Of a stretch of DNA of 64,000 bases, positions 9,556 through 19,672 are shown in pieces (within the stretch, counting starts at the first letter, position 1; every line of letters begins with the position of its first letter). Below the pieces are notes generated by a model. It worked only from the letters and a program-made list of their open reading frames with translations. It was not told the origin of the DNA and did no database searches. Origin of the DNA: Burkholderiaceae bacterium (GTDB lineage: Bacteria; Pseudomonadota; Gammaproteobacteria; Burkholderiales; Burkholderiaceae_B). A program made the position numbers and the translations under genes. Where the stretch lies: the NCBI GenBank assembly GCA_017983955.1, contig JAGOAJ010000004.1, positions 84,821 to 148,820 on the forward strand. Direction: 5' to 3'.

Positions 9556-10620
9556 TTAATGCGGGAACGGCCATATACGAAGTTTTTCCTTGCCTATGCT
9601 CCAGAGTCGCGCCAAACCGTGGGGTTCGACGATCAAGAAAAACACAATCAATGCGCCAAACACCATATGTTCTATATGTGACGCCGTATCAATGCCTAGG
9701 GGCAAACCAAACCATCCGGGTACATTAGTCAGTAGCACAGGCACCAGCACCATAAAGGCCGCGCCGAAAAAACTGCCGACGATGGAACCCAGGCCGCCAA
9801 TAATTACAATAAACAGCAATTGCAAGGACCGGTTCAAGTCAAAAGCCAACGGTTCCCAGGAGCCCAGGTGTATATACGCCCACAACGCACCCGCCACGCC
9901 GATGATGAAAGAGCTGACCGCAAACGCCGTCAACTTGGCATACACCGGGCGTATGCCGATAACCGAGGCTGCAACGTCCATGTCACGTATCGCCATCCAC
10001 TGCCGCCCTATGGCGCCACGCACTAGGTTTTTGGCCAGCAACGCAAACACCACCACGAACGTCAATACAAACAAATAGCGCTGTATGGGGGTTTGAATAG
10101 GCAGGCCAAACGCAGTCAATGGCGGCACGGACACGTTGCCCGAGGCCGAATAATTGGTAAAAAATGGTATGCGTAAAAAAGCCCAGTCTATAAAGAACTG
10201 CGCTGCCAAGGTGGTGACCGCCAGGTACAGCCCCCGAATTCGCAGGCTAGGCACCCCAAACACGACGCCGACCAGGGTGGCAAACACCCCGCCCAGCAAT
10301 ATCTGGATAACCAGTGGCGTTGCAGGCATGCGAACGCCAAAGTTCCAGGCTGCATAAGCGCCCACCGCCATGAAAGCCCCAGATCCTATGGAAATTTGCC
10401 CACAGTATCCAACCAGGATATTCAGGCCTATCGCCGCCAGCGACAGGATCAAAAAGGGCGTAAGTATGGCTTGCAGAAAATAGTTGGATGCTATAAATGG
10501 CACAAGCACAAAGGCCAGCGCCAATAGACCCAGAATAAAGACACGATCTTGCCGGATCGGGAAAATCTGCTGGTCAGACCGATACGTGCTTTTGAACTGG
10601 CCGTTTTCACGATAAAACAT
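9556..10620 (-). CDS. livM: Branched-chain-type ABC transporter permease LivM
   Basis: An inner-membrane permease subunit with about nine to ten hydrophobic segments. It begins with a roughly 27-residue polar N-terminus, then FILGLLALAFVLVPFIASNYFLQ. The family signature ILVGYCGQISIGSGAFMAVGAYAAW lies at about 68-92, and the cytoplasmic loop GVVFGVPSLRIRGLYLAVTTLAAQF is the ATPase contact region seen in LivM. Length is 354 aa. It pairs with LivH, encoded 71 bases upstream in the operon. Confidence 0.92.
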   Translation of the reverse strand: MFYRENGQFKSTYRSDQQIFPIRQDRVFILGLLALAFVLVPFIASNYFLQAILTPFLILSLAAIGLNILVGYCGQISIGSGAFMAVGAYAAWNFGVRMPATPLVIQILLGGVFATLVGVVFGVPSLRIRGLYLAVTTLAAQFFIDWAFLRIPFFTNYSASGNVSVPPLTAFGLPIQTPIQRYLFVLTFVVVFALLAKNLVRGAIGRQWMAIRDMDVAASVIGIRPVYAKLTAFAVSSFIIGVAGALWAYIHLGSWEPLAFDLNRSLQLLFIVIIGGLGSIVGSFFGAAFMVLVPVLLTNVPGWFGLPLGIDTASHIEHMVFGALIVFFLIVEPHGLARLWSIGKEKLRIWPFPH

Positions 10621-10691
10621 AGTAGCTACCTGATTCTTTATTGAGACTGTTACAGGGTGACCGCCAACGGAGTATCCGAAGACGGGGCAAC

Positions 10692-11621
10692 CTAAACGCG
10701 GTCAATGATTTTTTCGCCAAACAACCCTTGGGGACGGAACAGCAGAAACACCAGAGCCAGGACATAAGCAAACCAGATCTCGATGCCACCGCCCACAAAA
10801 GGCCCTAGGTAGACTTCGGAAATCTTTTCACCCACACCTATGATGAGGCCGCCAATAATGGCACCTGGAACCGATGTCAGGCCGCCCAATATGACCACCG
10901 GCAAGGCGCGCAAGGCTGCCGTTGACAAGGTGAACTGCACCCCGAACTTGGACCCCCAGATAATGCCTGCGACCAAAGCCACCAGCCCAGCGACAGTCCA
11001 GACCACCACCCAAATACGGTTCAGCGGAATACCTATGGATTGAGCGGCTTGGTGATCGTCGGCTACCGCGCGCAGAGCACGTCCCAACGAGGTGTACTGA
11101 AAGAAGAAGGCCAGCACAGCCACCAACAAGGCTGCAACTGCCGCTGCTGTCAGGTCTTCCAGACTGATCAATATGCCGCCTTCAAACAGGCTTTCCATAA
11201 TGAAAACCGGGTCTTTGGGCATGCCCACATCGATGGTGTAGACGCTGCTGCCGAAGATCATCTGACCCATGCCATCCAGGAAGTAGGCGATACCGATGGT
11301 GGCCATCAGTAGCGTAGTGCCTTCTTGGTTGACCAAGTAGCGCAAGGCGTAGCGTTCAATGACGACAGCAATAAGCCACATGAAGACGGAACACACCGCG
11401 AATGCCAGGATGTTGGCCAGCAGCAGGCTTTCAAAGCCCAGCCATAGCGGTATCCAGGCCGAAAACCTGGCCATGGCCAGGGCGGCGATCAGCACCATAG
11501 CGCCCTGGGCAAAGTTAAATACCCCGGAAGCCTTGAAAATAAGCACAAACCCCAGCGCCACCAACGAGTACAACATACCCGTCATCAGGCCGCCAAACAG
11601 GGTTTCAAGAAAAAATGCCAT
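10692..11621 (-). CDS. livH: Branched-chain-type ABC transporter permease LivH
   Basis: The partner inner-membrane permease of LivM, with eight or so hydrophobic helices. The N-terminal FGGLMTGMLYSLVALGFVLIFKASGVFNFAQGAM is the standard LivH opening. ADDHQAAQSIGIPLNRI near the middle is the EAA-like loop that contacts the ATPases, and FRPQGLFGEK ends the protein. Length is 309 aa. It lies 15 bases after livG and shares its transcript. Confidence 0.93.
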   Translation of the reverse strand: MAFFLETLFGGLMTGMLYSLVALGFVLIFKASGVFNFAQGAMVLIAALAMARFSAWIPLWLGFESLLLANILAFAVCSVFMWLIAVVIERYALRYLVNQEGTTLLMATIGIAYFLDGMGQMIFGSSVYTIDVGMPKDPVFIMESLFEGGILISLEDLTAAAVAALLVAVLAFFFQYTSLGRALRAVADDHQAAQSIGIPLNRIWVVVWTVAGLVALVAGIIWGSKFGVQFTLSTAALRALPVVILGGLTSVPGAIIGGLIIGVGEKISEVYLGPFVGGGIEIWFAYVLALVFLLFRPQGLFGEKIIDRV

Positions 11622-11636
11622 GTCGATTTCCCCTGA

Positions 11637-12431
11637 TTAATCGTTGGCGCCAAGATAGGCACGAATTACATCTGGATTGTTGCGAACATCGTCGGGCAAG
11701 CCGTCGCCAATTTTCTTACCGTAATCCAGCACCACGACACGATCAGAAATATCCATGACCACCGCCATATCGTGTTCAATCAGAACAATGGTGGTACCGT
11801 ATTCATCGTTGACATCCAGGATAAAACGGCTCATGTCCTGTTTTTCCTCGATGTTCATGCCTGCCATGGGTTCATCCAGCAACAAAATACGCGGTTCCAT
11901 GGCCAGGGCACGGCCCAAGTCAACGCGCTTTTGCAAACCGTAGGGCAAACGCCCTACCGGCGTTTTCCGATAGGCCTGAATTTCCAAGAAGTCGATGATG
12001 TTTTCGACAACCTCACGGTTGGCATTTTCTTCGCGTTCGGCCGACCCCAGACGGAAAGCCTGGGCCAGTATGCCGCTGTTCATGCGCAGGTTGCGCCCCG
12101 TCATGATGTTATCCAGCACGCTCATGCCCTTGAACAAGGCCAGGTTCTGGAAAGTACGGGCAATCCCCATTTCAGCGGCCCGGCGCGAGTTCATTTTGGC
12201 GAACTTGATGCCAGACAAGGTGATTTCACCCTGTTGCGCCGTGTAAACCCCATTGATCACGTTCAACATAGAGCTTTTACCAGCCCCGTTAGGACCGATA
12301 ATTGAGCGGATCTCGTGTTCTTTGACGTCAAACGAGATATCGGTCAACGCCTTTACACCGCCAAATGCCAGCGAAATATTCTTCAGGTCCAATATAACGT
12401 CACCGACCCGGTGGTTGCGATCTTGACTCAT
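11637..12431 (-). CDS. livG: Branched-chain-type ABC transporter ATP-binding protein (LivG)
   Basis: The first ATPase of the Liv-type importer. Walker A GPNGAGKSS is at about 46-54, the signature region is LPYGLQKRVDLGRALA, Walker B is ILLLDEPMAGM, and the switch histidine is in VLIEHDM. The C-terminal DYGKKIGDGLPDDVRNNPDVIRAYLG is typical of LivG. Its ATG overlaps the stop of the upstream ligase gene (TAATG at 12429-12433), indicating translational coupling of ligase and transporter. Confidence 0.93.
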   Translation of the reverse strand: MSQDRNHRVGDVILDLKNISLAFGGVKALTDISFDVKEHEIRSIIGPNGAGKSSMLNVINGVYTAQQGEITLSGIKFAKMNSRRAAEMGIARTFQNLALFKGMSVLDNIMTGRNLRMNSGILAQAFRLGSAEREENANREVVENIIDFLEIQAYRKTPVGRLPYGLQKRVDLGRALAMEPRILLLDEPMAGMNIEEKQDMSRFILDVNDEYGTTIVLIEHDMAVVMDISDRVVVLDYGKKIGDGLPDDVRNNPDVIRAYLGAND

Positions 12432-14407
12432 TACGCAGCCTTCTGTTTGTTACTGGGAAATACCTTGGCGCTTGCAATTTTCAGGTCGGCGGAAATCATC
12501 CCAGAGCGACCATCTTCAAACTTGACCTCGGTTTCAATAAACTGGTTCGGCTTGTTCTGAAACAAGGCGTCGACCAGCACGCCGTACTTCTGGGCGATAA
12601 ATGCCCGACGGACCTTGCGTGTACGCGTCAGTTCGTCGTCATCGGGGTCCAGTTCTTTGTGCAGTATCAGGAAGCGCGCCACTTGCGAACCAGCCAACTT
12701 GGGATCTGCCGCCAGATCGGCATTCACCTGATCAACACAGTCGCAAATCAGCTTATAGACTTCGGGCTTGGCCGCCAAGTCGGTATATCCCGCATAGGGC
12801 AGGCCTTGACGTTCGGCCCAGTTGCCCACGGCTTCGAGGTCAATATTGATAAAGGCACAGACTTCAGGCATGCCGTTGCCAAAGGCGACAACTTCTTTGA
12901 TGAATTGAAAAAACTTAAGCTTGTTTTCTATGTATTTAGGTGCAAACAAACTGCCATCAGCCAACTTGCCGACGTCTTTGGCGCGGTCAATAATTTTTAA
13001 TTGGCCATCCACATCCAAATAGCCCGCGTCGCCCGTGTGGTACCAGCCATCAGCCGTGTAGGATTCGGCCGTGTCCTTGGGGTTGCGATAGTATTCCTTG
13101 AACATGCCTGGGCTTTTGATCTGGATTTCGCCGTTATCGGCGATACGCAGCTCTACCCCTTGGACGGGCGGCCCCACGCTATCGGAACGCACTTGACCGT
13201 CTGACTGCACGCACACAAACACCGAGGTTTCGGTTGAACCGTACAACTGCTTAAGGTTGATGCCTATAGAGCGATAAAACGTAAACAGGTCGGGGCCTAT
13301 GGCTTCACCAGCGGTATAGGCAATACGTATCCGGCTCATGCCCAGAGCATTACGCAGGGGGCCATAAACCATAAAGTTACCCAACTGGTACTTGACGCGA
13401 TCCCACCAGCTGACGCCACTGTCTTTATCCAGAATACGGGTGCCCACGCGACGCGCCAAATCCATGCAGCTATGGAACAGCTTGCGCTTGATAGCGCTGG
13501 CGTCTTCCATACGTATCATGACGTGAGTCAGCAAATCTTCCAGAACCCGGGGTGGTGCGAAATAATAAGTTGGGCCTATGTCGTGCATGTCTATGGACAC
13601 GGTTTCAGGCGATTCCGGATGATTGACCGTGAAGCCTGTGACCAAAAACTGCGTGTACGAGAACATGTTCTGGCCTATCCAGGCCGGCGGCAGGTAAGCC
13701 AGGACCTCTTCGTGGTCAGTCAGCCTTTCCAGTTCCTGTATGACCCTGGCCCGGTCAATCAGGGCATGGTGGCTAAGCACTACGCCCTTGGGCTTGCCCG
13801 TGGTGCCAGAGGTATAAAACATGGCAGCGGTGTCTTCAGGGGTCAACGCCGCGGTTTTGTCATCAACATAGCTGGGATTAGCGGCTTTGTGCTGAGCACC
13901 CATTTCCAGCAGGGCATCGAACGACAGCAGCCCGTCTTCGTTGTAATTACGTAAGCCGCGTGGATCATCGTAGGCGATGTATTTCAGTCCCGGACAGCTG
14001 TCACGGATTTCCAGCATTTTGTCGACCTGTTCCTGGTTTTCGACCACGGCCAGGTGAATGTCGGCATCTTGTAAAACAAACAGCATTTCCTGCGCGACCG
14101 CATCCTGATATAAAGGCACAGGTATAGCGCCTATGGCCTGAGCGGCCATCATGGATAAGTAAAGCCGTGGTCGGTTCTCGCCTACAATAGCAATGTGCTG
14201 ACCGGCTTGTACGCCCAGGGCCGCAAAACCGTGCGCCAACAGGTGTACATTTTGCGCCAGATCGGACCACGTCATGGTTTGCCATATGCCTAGATCTTTT
14301 TCACGCATGGCGGGCCGCGACCCGCGTACGGCGGCATGATGGCGTACCAAGGCGGGAAACGTATCAGGCCCCGCTTGGGCAGCTTGTGCAGACAGGTTTT
14401 GTCCCAC
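12431..14407 (-). CDS. Long-chain-type AMP-dependent acyl-CoA synthetase
   Basis: An ANL-superfamily ligase that adenylates a carboxylic acid and forms its CoA thioester. The P-loop MFYTSGTTGKPKGVVLSHH lies near residue 196, YGSTETSVFVCVQSDG holds the adenine-binding motif, and GWYHTGDAGYLDVDGQLKIIDRAKD is the hinge and core motif. A GTG start at 14407 (658 aa) is preferred because AGGAGA sits 5-6 bases before it; an upstream GTG at 14425 lacks such a site. It is the first gene of the ligase and Liv operon and is divergent from the Crp-like regulator. The long FACS-like C-terminus suggests a bulky or long-chain acid. Confidence 0.88.
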   Translation of the reverse strand: MGQNLSAQAAQAGPDTFPALVRHHAAVRGSRPAMREKDLGIWQTMTWSDLAQNVHLLAHGFAALGVQAGQHIAIVGENRPRLYLSMMAAQAIGAIPVPLYQDAVAQEMLFVLQDADIHLAVVENQEQVDKMLEIRDSCPGLKYIAYDDPRGLRNYNEDGLLSFDALLEMGAQHKAANPSYVDDKTAALTPEDTAAMFYTSGTTGKPKGVVLSHHALIDRARVIQELERLTDHEEVLAYLPPAWIGQNMFSYTQFLVTGFTVNHPESPETVSIDMHDIGPTYYFAPPRVLEDLLTHVMIRMEDASAIKRKLFHSCMDLARRVGTRILDKDSGVSWWDRVKYQLGNFMVYGPLRNALGMSRIRIAYTAGEAIGPDLFTFYRSIGINLKQLYGSTETSVFVCVQSDGQVRSDSVGPPVQGVELRIADNGEIQIKSPGMFKEYYRNPKDTAESYTADGWYHTGDAGYLDVDGQLKIIDRAKDVGKLADGSLFAPKYIENKLKFFQFIKEVVAFGNGMPEVCAFINIDLEAVGNWAERQGLPYAGYTDLAAKPEVYKLICDCVDQVNADLAADPKLAGSQVARFLILHKELDPDDDELTRTRKVRRAFIAQKYGVLVDALFQNKPNQFIETEVKFEDGRSGMISADLKIASAKVFPSNKQKAA

Positions 14408-14545
14408 GATGTCTCCTTGAAGCACTATCTGAAACCGGCTCAGGTGGCCGGCGCATGATAACTACAGTATCTAAACACTACTGATTAATTTGGCTTGTTT
14501 TATTTTTATATAGCAGTCAAGGTAAAGAATTACGCTAACACTAAC

Positions 14546-14561
14546 TGTCATGGATATGACA
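14546..14561. promoter_or_regulatory. Perfect 16-bp palindrome, candidate Crp/Fnr-family operator
   Basis: TGTCATGGATATGACA is a perfect inverted repeat of 6-bp arms around 4 bases. Its TGTCA-N6-TGACA form has the spacing of Crp/Fnr-family sites (TGTGA-N6-TCACA and TTGAT-N4-ATCAA). It lies 27 bases before the start codon of the Crp-like gene and about 140 bases from the divergent ligase operon. Autoregulation plus control of the operon is inferred. Confidence 0.6.
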
Positions 14562-14588
14562 TTCCCGCCTTAACTAGGGTAAATCCCC

Positions 14589-15263
14589 ATGCAAGTAACA
14601 CAGTCATTGCAAGAAGCAGCCGCCTGGTTCGCGCTACTGACCCCAGAACAACAATTACGGGTCATCCAGGACACAACCATCTCCAGCTATCCAGCTGGCG
14701 CCATGGTGGAGCTTAAAGGCGAGCAGGCCTACACGTGGCTAGGCGTAAAAAGCGGCTTGATTAAAGTATCAGTGGGCACCCCGGACGGTAAGCTGGCCTC
14801 GCTGACAGGCGTACCAGCCGGTGGCTGGATAGGCGAAGGCAGTCTGCTGAAAAATGAAAAGCGTAAATTCGATGTGGTGGCGCTACGCGACTCGGTCATT
14901 ATGCGGCTCTCGGTGAGCACGTTCAACTGGTTGCTTGACAGCAGCATACCCTTTAACCGCTACTTACTGCACCAACTTAATGAACGGGTGGGGCAGTTTA
15001 TTGGCAAGGCTGAACACGACCGCCTGTTGGCGCCTGATGCCCGAGTAGCGCGATGTCTGGCCGAACTATTCAATCCCTTGCTGTATCCATGCAAAGATAT
15101 GCGGCTGGATATCACCCAAGAAGAAATCGGCTATCTGGCGCGTATATCGCGCCAACGCACCAATCAGGCCCTACGTGCCCTAGAGGCCGCCAATATGCTG
15201 CAAATTGAATACGGAGCGGTTAAAGTTCTGGATCTGGATGGCCTGAAGAACTATGGTTTGTGA
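14589..15263 (+). CDS. Crp/Fnr-family transcriptional regulator
   Basis: A DNA-binding regulator with an N-terminal cyclic-nucleotide-type beta barrel (about residues 20-130, including GGWIGEGSLLKNEKRKFDVVALRDSV), a dimer helix, and a C-terminal winged helix whose recognition part is EIGYLARISRQRTNQALRALE at about 175-195. It lacks the N-terminal cysteine cluster of oxygen-sensing Fnr, so iron-sulfur sensing is unlikely. The effector is unknown. At 224 aa it is family sized. It is divergent from the ligase and Liv operon and probably controls it through the palindrome at 14546-14561. Confidence 0.88.
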   Translation: MQVTQSLQEAAAWFALLTPEQQLRVIQDTTISSYPAGAMVELKGEQAYTWLGVKSGLIKVSVGTPDGKLASLTGVPAGGWIGEGSLLKNEKRKFDVVALRDSVIMRLSVSTFNWLLDSSIPFNRYLLHQLNERVGQFIGKAEHDRLLAPDARVARCLAELFNPLLYPCKDMRLDITQEEIGYLARISRQRTNQALRALEAANMLQIEYGAVKVLDLDGLKNYGL

Positions 15264-15402
15264 ATCCCGACCAAGGCATTGGGCGACATCCAATAAAATA
15301 CTAGAATAGCTGTTTGCTTATTTCCAACTAATTAGTGGCTTCTGCACGTACACAGGCGCGCACCAGTCCCATTGTTTTTCATATCAACTAAGGTCCTGAA
15401 CC

Positions 15403-16692
15403 ATGTCAGACAATCAAGTGCACGCGCTGCCGTCTTATTTAAACCCCGACGATCTAGGTGCGTGGGGTTCCTATCTAGAGCAGGTAGAGCGCGTCACGCC
15501 TTACCTGGGTCACCTGACCCGCTGGGTGGAAACCCTAAAACGCCCCAAGCGCACCCTAATTGTGGATGTGCCTGTAGAACTCGATAACGGCCAAATCGCC
15601 CACTTCGAAGGCTACCGTGTACAACACAACACCAGTCGTGGCCCCGGCAAGGGCGGCGTACGCTATCACCAGGACGTCACCCTGCCGGAAGTCATGGCAC
15701 TGTCGGCCTGGATGTCGGTGAAAACTGCCGCAGTCGATATCCCCTTTGGTGGTGCCAAAGGCGGTATACGTCTGGACCCACGCAACTACTCACGTGGTGA
15801 ACTGGAACGTATTACGCGTCGCTACACCACAGAAATCGGCCTAATCATAGGTCCCGACAAAGACATCCCCGCACCAGACGTCAACACCAACGGCCAGACC
15901 ATGGCCTGGATGATGGACACCTACTCCATGAACGTGGGCGCAACCACGCGCGGCGTAGTCACCGGCAAGCCGGTATCGCTAGGCGGCAGCCTGGGTCGCG
16001 TTGAAGCTACAGGCCGCGGCGTATTCGTGGTCGCATGCGAAGCTGCACGTGACGCTGGCATCAGCCTGGACGGCGCACGCGTCGTTGTACAGGGGTTTGG
16101 TAACGTAGGCGGCACCGCTGCACGGCTGTTGCACCAAGCAGGCGCCAAAGTCATTGCAGTTCAAGACCACACCGCCTGCCTGCATAACGCCAACGGTTTG
16201 AACATCCTGGCACTTATGCAGCAAGCCGAAGAAACCGGCGGCATTCTGGGTAGCCCCAACGCTGAAAACATCAGCGCTGCCGACTTCTGGGCGCTGGAAA
16301 CCGAACTGCTGATACCTGCCGCCCTGGAAGGCCAGCTGAACAAAAGCAACGCCAATTCAGTACGCGCACGCATCATCGTCGAAGGCGCCAATGGCCCCAC
16401 CACGCCAGAAGCCGACGATATCCTGACCTCCAACGGCACCATCATTATTCCTGACGTGCTGGCGAATGCGGGCGGCGTAACCGTCAGCTATTTCGAATGG
16501 GTACAGAACTTCTCCAGCTTCTTCTGGACCGAAGCAGAAATCAACACTCGTCTGGAAGCCATGATGCGTTCCGCCTATGCCGGTATTTCCAGCACGGCAA
16601 AACAGCACGATGTAACCATGCGGACGGCAGCTTTTATCACCGCCTGCACGCGCATCCTTGAGGCCCGTGAAGTACGCGGCCTATACCCTTAA
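15403..16692 (+). CDS. gdhA: Glutamate dehydrogenase (Glu/Leu/Phe/Val family)
   Basis: This enzyme interconverts glutamate with 2-oxoglutarate and ammonium, linking carbon and nitrogen flow. The substrate pocket reads [25 protein letters not shown], then [16 protein letters not shown] with the catalytic-lysine region (about 78-120). The dinucleotide motif is [16 protein letters not shown] at about 228-243, and [14 protein letters not shown] and [18 protein letters not shown] complete the family set. At 429 aa it belongs to the small hexameric type. It lies 139 bases after the Crp-like gene and 13 bases before the asparaginase, suggesting a shared amino-nitrogen role. The NAD or NADP preference was not determined. 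Confidence 0.93.
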   Translation: MSDNQVHALPSYLNPDDLGAWGSYLEQVERVTPYLGHLTRWVETLKRPKRTLIVDVPVELDNGQIAHFEGYRVQHNTSRGPGKGGVRYHQDVTLPEVMALSAWMSVKTAAVDIPFGGAKGGIRLDPRNYSRGELERITRRYTTEIGLIIGPDKDIPAPDVNTNGQTMAWMMDTYSMNVGATTRGVVTGKPVSLGGSLGRVEATGRGVFVVACEAARDAGISLDGARVVVQGFGNVGGTAARLLHQAGAKVIAVQDHTACLHNANGLNILALMQQAEETGGILGSPNAENISAADFWALETELLIPAALEGQLNKSNANSVRARIIVEGANGPTTPEADDILTSNGTIIIPDVLANAGGVTVSYFEWVQNFSSFFWTEAEINTRLEAMMRSAYAGISSTAKQHDVTMRTAAFITACTRILEAREVRGLYP

Positions 16693-16705
16693 TCAGGACG
16701 CGTAT

Positions 16706-17698
16706 ATGACCAGCCCCCCTCGCCCACGCATTATGGTGCTAGGAACGGGGGGCACTATCGCCGCTACCGCCCAGCATGCCACCATGCTGGCGGACTACGC
16801 CGTCACGGAAAACATTAATTCTGTGCTGACGGCGGTACCTGAACTGCACAAGCTGGCCGATATCCAATGCCAGCAGGTGTGTAACGTCGATAGTCGCGAC
16901 ATGAGCAACACGCTGCTGTTGCTGATCGCTGGTCACGCCCTGGATGCCCTGCGTCGTCCTGATGTAGACGGCATAGTCATTACCCACGGCACCGATACCC
17001 TGGAAGAAACTGCTTATTTTCTGGACTTGGTGCTGCCTCTGGGCAAGCCCGTGGTGCTGACAGGCGCCATGCGCCCAGCCACCGCGCTTAGCCCTGACGG
17101 CCCCTTAAACCTGTATAACGCGGTCCTGCTGGCCACCAGCCCACTGGCCCATCAACGTGGTGTCATGGTGTTGATGAACGACCAGGTGCATGCCGCCCGG
17201 TTTGTCACTAAAACACATACTACTCAGCCAGACGCTTTCCGGTCTGCCGACCATGGCTGCTTAGGGCTAATCGCCAATGGGCAGTTGCACATGGCGCAGT
17301 CGCCAGTACCACGCAGCGGCGCGGCTGGCCATTTCGATGCTTCTGCCCTGCATAGCCTGCCTTTGGTGGACATCATCTACGACCATCAAAATGCGGGACA
17401 GCATCTATATACGGCATCTGTAGCGGCTGGAGCACGTGGCATCGTCTTCGCAGGCACCGGTAATGGCAGCCTGTCAGCAAGCGCTGTGGCAGGTGCGGCA
17501 TATGCGGTCCAACACGGGGTGATGTGTGTGCGCGCCAGCCGGGTAGGCGCAGGCCTGGTCAGCGCCAGCAACCAGGACGCTGAACAAGGTCTGATTTGCG
17601 CAGGTGCGCTGAACCCCCAAAAGGCCAGGATACTGCTAATGCTTTCCCTGGCGCTAGACCGTGATATCCAGCAAATTCAGGGCTATTTTTTAGCCTAA
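16706..17698 (+). CDS. L-asparaginase (cytoplasmic by lack of signal peptide)
   Basis: This enzyme hydrolyses asparagine to aspartate and ammonia. The first active-site threonine is in VLGTGGTIAATAQ (about 11-23), and the second is in ITHGTDTLEETAYFLDL near 92-108. TGAMRPATALSPDGPLNLYNAV is also diagnostic. No signal peptide precedes the catalytic domain, although the sequence resembles the periplasmic type II branch. ATG 16706 is chosen because AGGA lies upstream and it starts after the gdhA stop. The gene converges with the pseudouridine synthase, the two stops being one base apart. Confidence 0.9.
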   Translation: MTSPPRPRIMVLGTGGTIAATAQHATMLADYAVTENINSVLTAVPELHKLADIQCQQVCNVDSRDMSNTLLLLIAGHALDALRRPDVDGIVITHGTDTLEETAYFLDLVLPLGKPVVLTGAMRPATALSPDGPLNLYNAVLLATSPLAHQRGVMVLMNDQVHAARFVTKTHTTQPDAFRSADHGCLGLIANGQLHMAQSPVPRSGAAGHFDASALHSLPLVDIIYDHQNAGQHLYTASVAAGARGIVFAGTGNGSLSASAVAGAAYAVQHGVMCVRASRVGAGLVSASNQDAEQGLICAGALNPQKARILLMLSLALDRDIQQIQGYFLA

Positions 17699-17699
17699 G

Positions 17700-18620
17700 C
17701 TAAGCGATGCCCTGCAAAGTGCGCAGGCTTTCAAAGCGCCGCGCCACCCCACTGACCGGGTCGGTAAAGGCTATAGCACGCGCCAACAACTGCAAGGGCC
17801 GCTTAAAGTCATCGACATCGCTGCGCTGACACAGCTCTGGATAAAACATATCGTGCCGTATGGGTATGCCCAGCGCCGCCATATGCGCCCTAAGCTGATG
17901 CTTGCGCCCCGTTACCGGCTGCAGCCGGTAATGCCCCCAAACGTCCGCAGCAATCAGATCTATACCCGTTTCGCTATTGTGCTCACCCGGCACTTCCTGA
18001 ACGGTAAAGTGTCCAGCCCGCTGTTGCAAGCGGCTGCGATAGACTTGCGGCAGAACCACCTGCGACGCTAGCGGGGCAATGGCTTCGTATTCCTTGTGCA
18101 CGGCACGGGATTGAAACAAGGTCTGGTAAGCACCACGGCTGGCCGGGTCGGCACAAAACAGCATCACCCCGGCGGTATCCCTATCCAGTCGGTGTATGGG
18201 GCTAAGGTCAGGCATATTCAATGCGCGGCGCAGCCGTATCAAGGCCGTTTCCTGTAAATATCGGCCACCCGGTATGCTGGCCAGGAAATGGGGCTTGTCC
18301 ACCGCCACCAGATAGCGATCGCGAAATAGCACAGGCAAGTCAAATGGGATGGCAGCCTCGGTCGGCACTTGGCGGTAATACCACAGCCAACGCAAGGGAA
18401 GATACGGACTATCACCCCTTTGGGCTACCCCGTGTTCATCCACGATATCACCCCGCGCCAAACGCGCCAACAGGATATCTGGCGACAGGTGGACAAAACG
18501 TTCCAGCAGAAAGTCAGCCAGCGTTGCCCAAACGCCTTGCGGCAACCATACACGGCTAGGTGTAACCCCATCGCGCACCGGCAAAGGCGCGCGATGCGCA
18601 GCCTTAGGTAGTCCAGTCAA
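17700..18620 (-). CDS. RluA-family pseudouridine synthase
   Basis: A cytoplasmic RNA-modifying enzyme that isomerises uridine. The catalytic motif [15 protein letters not shown] (Asp in HRLDRDTAG) is at about 139-153, and the C-terminal [20 protein letters not shown] matches the RluA and RluC group. The N-terminal 90 residues include an S4-like part ([25 protein letters not shown]). At 306 aa its exact rRNA or tRNA target cannot be read. Its start overlaps the tdh stop by 17 bases, so it rides on the tdh transcript though it has no evident link to threonine. Confidence 0.88.
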   Translation of the reverse strand: MTGLPKAAHRAPLPVRDGVTPSRVWLPQGVWATLADFLLERFVHLSPDILLARLARGDIVDEHGVAQRGDSPYLPLRWLWYYRQVPTEAAIPFDLPVLFRDRYLVAVDKPHFLASIPGGRYLQETALIRLRRALNMPDLSPIHRLDRDTAGVMLFCADPASRGAYQTLFQSRAVHKEYEAIAPLASQVVLPQVYRSRLQQRAGHFTVQEVPGEHNSETGIDLIAADVWGHYRLQPVTGRKHQLRAHMAALGIPIRHDMFYPELCQRSDVDDFKRPLQLLARAIAFTDPVSGVARRFESLRTLQGIA

Positions 18621-19632
18621 GAATCACCTTGCCGCTTTGCCCAGACAGCATAGCCTCGAAGCCTGTCTTGTAATCCTCCACCCCAAAATGGTGAGTAATG
18701 ATGGGTGACAAATCCAGGCCGCTTTGCAGCATAGCGACCATTTTGTACCAGGTCTCGAACATTTCACGGCCATAAATGCCCTTGATGACCAGGCCTTTGA
18801 AAATTACTTTGGTCCAATCGATGCCAAAGCCTGCAGGCAAGATACCCAGCATGGCGATTTTGCCACCGTGATTCATGTTGTCCAGCATGGACGTAAAGGC
18901 GCTAGGTACGCCAGACATTTCCATGCCCACATCAAAACCTTCCGTCATGCCTAGTTCCTGCATCACGTCTGGCAAGGATTCACGCGCCACGTTAACTGTG
19001 CGGGTGGCACCCATTTTGGCAGCCAACTCCAGCCGGTAGTCATTCACATCGGTAATCACGATGTTACGCGCGCCCACATGACGTGCGATGGCTGCCGCCA
19101 TGGCGCCTATGGGGCCAGCGCCAGTAATCAATACGTCTTCGCCCACCAGGTCAAAAGACAAGGCTGTATGGGTGGCATTACCAAAGGGATCAAAAATGGC
19201 GGCCAGATCATCGGACACGTCATCGGGGATTTTGAAGGCATTAAATGCCGGTATAACCAGGTAATCAGCAAACGCACCGGGTCGATCCACACCCACGCCC
19301 GTGGTATTGCGACACAAGTGACGGCGCCCTGCGCGACAATTCCGACAAAACCCACAGGTGATATGCCCTTCACCAGAAACGCGGTCGCCTATGCTGAAAC
19401 CACTGACCTCTTGGCCTATCTGGACGATTTCGCCTACATACTCGTGACCCACATGCATAGGCACAGGCACAGTACGGCTAGCCCAGTCATCCCACTTCCA
19501 GATGTGAATATCGGTGCCGCAAATAGCAGTTTTACGTATCTTGATCAAGACATCGTTGTGGCCGACCTCGGGGCGGCTGACCCGGGTCAGGGTCAGGCCA
19601 GGGGCGGGTTCAAGTTTGGCTAGGGCTCGCAT
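18604..19632 (-). CDS. tdh: L-threonine 3-dehydrogenase
   Basis: A zinc-dependent medium-chain dehydrogenase that oxidises L-threonine to 2-amino-3-oxobutyrate with NAD. The catalytic zinc Cys lies in [16 protein letters not shown] (about 36-51), and the structural zinc cysteines are in [15 protein letters not shown] (about 97-111). [22 protein letters not shown] is the NAD fold. Length is 342 aa, the same class as E. coli Tdh. It sits 40 bases after kbl, whose product consumes the unstable Tdh product, so the two form the classic threonine-to-glycine route. Confidence 0.96.
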   Translation of the reverse strand: MRALAKLEPAPGLTLTRVSRPEVGHNDVLIKIRKTAICGTDIHIWKWDDWASRTVPVPMHVGHEYVGEIVQIGQEVSGFSIGDRVSGEGHITCGFCRNCRAGRRHLCRNTTGVGVDRPGAFADYLVIPAFNAFKIPDDVSDDLAAIFDPFGNATHTALSFDLVGEDVLITGAGPIGAMAAAIARHVGARNIVITDVNDYRLELAAKMGATRTVNVARESLPDVMQELGMTEGFDVGMEMSGVPSAFTSMLDNMNHGGKIAMLGILPAGFGIDWTKVIFKGLVIKGIYGREMFETWYKMVAMLQSGLDLSPIITHHFGVEDYKTGFEAMLSGQSGKVILDWTT

Positions 19633-19672
19633 AGCGGCCTCCGATAATAAATCAGTCTAAATTATAGAAGGC

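Noticed and set aside
11772-12305. Open frame of 177 codons opposite livG
   Set aside because: Composition is that of a reverse-frame shadow, while livG on the other strand has all ABC ATPase motifs.
14589-15263. Oxygen-sensing Fnr
   Set aside because: The N-terminal cysteine cluster needed for the iron-sulfur centre is missing.
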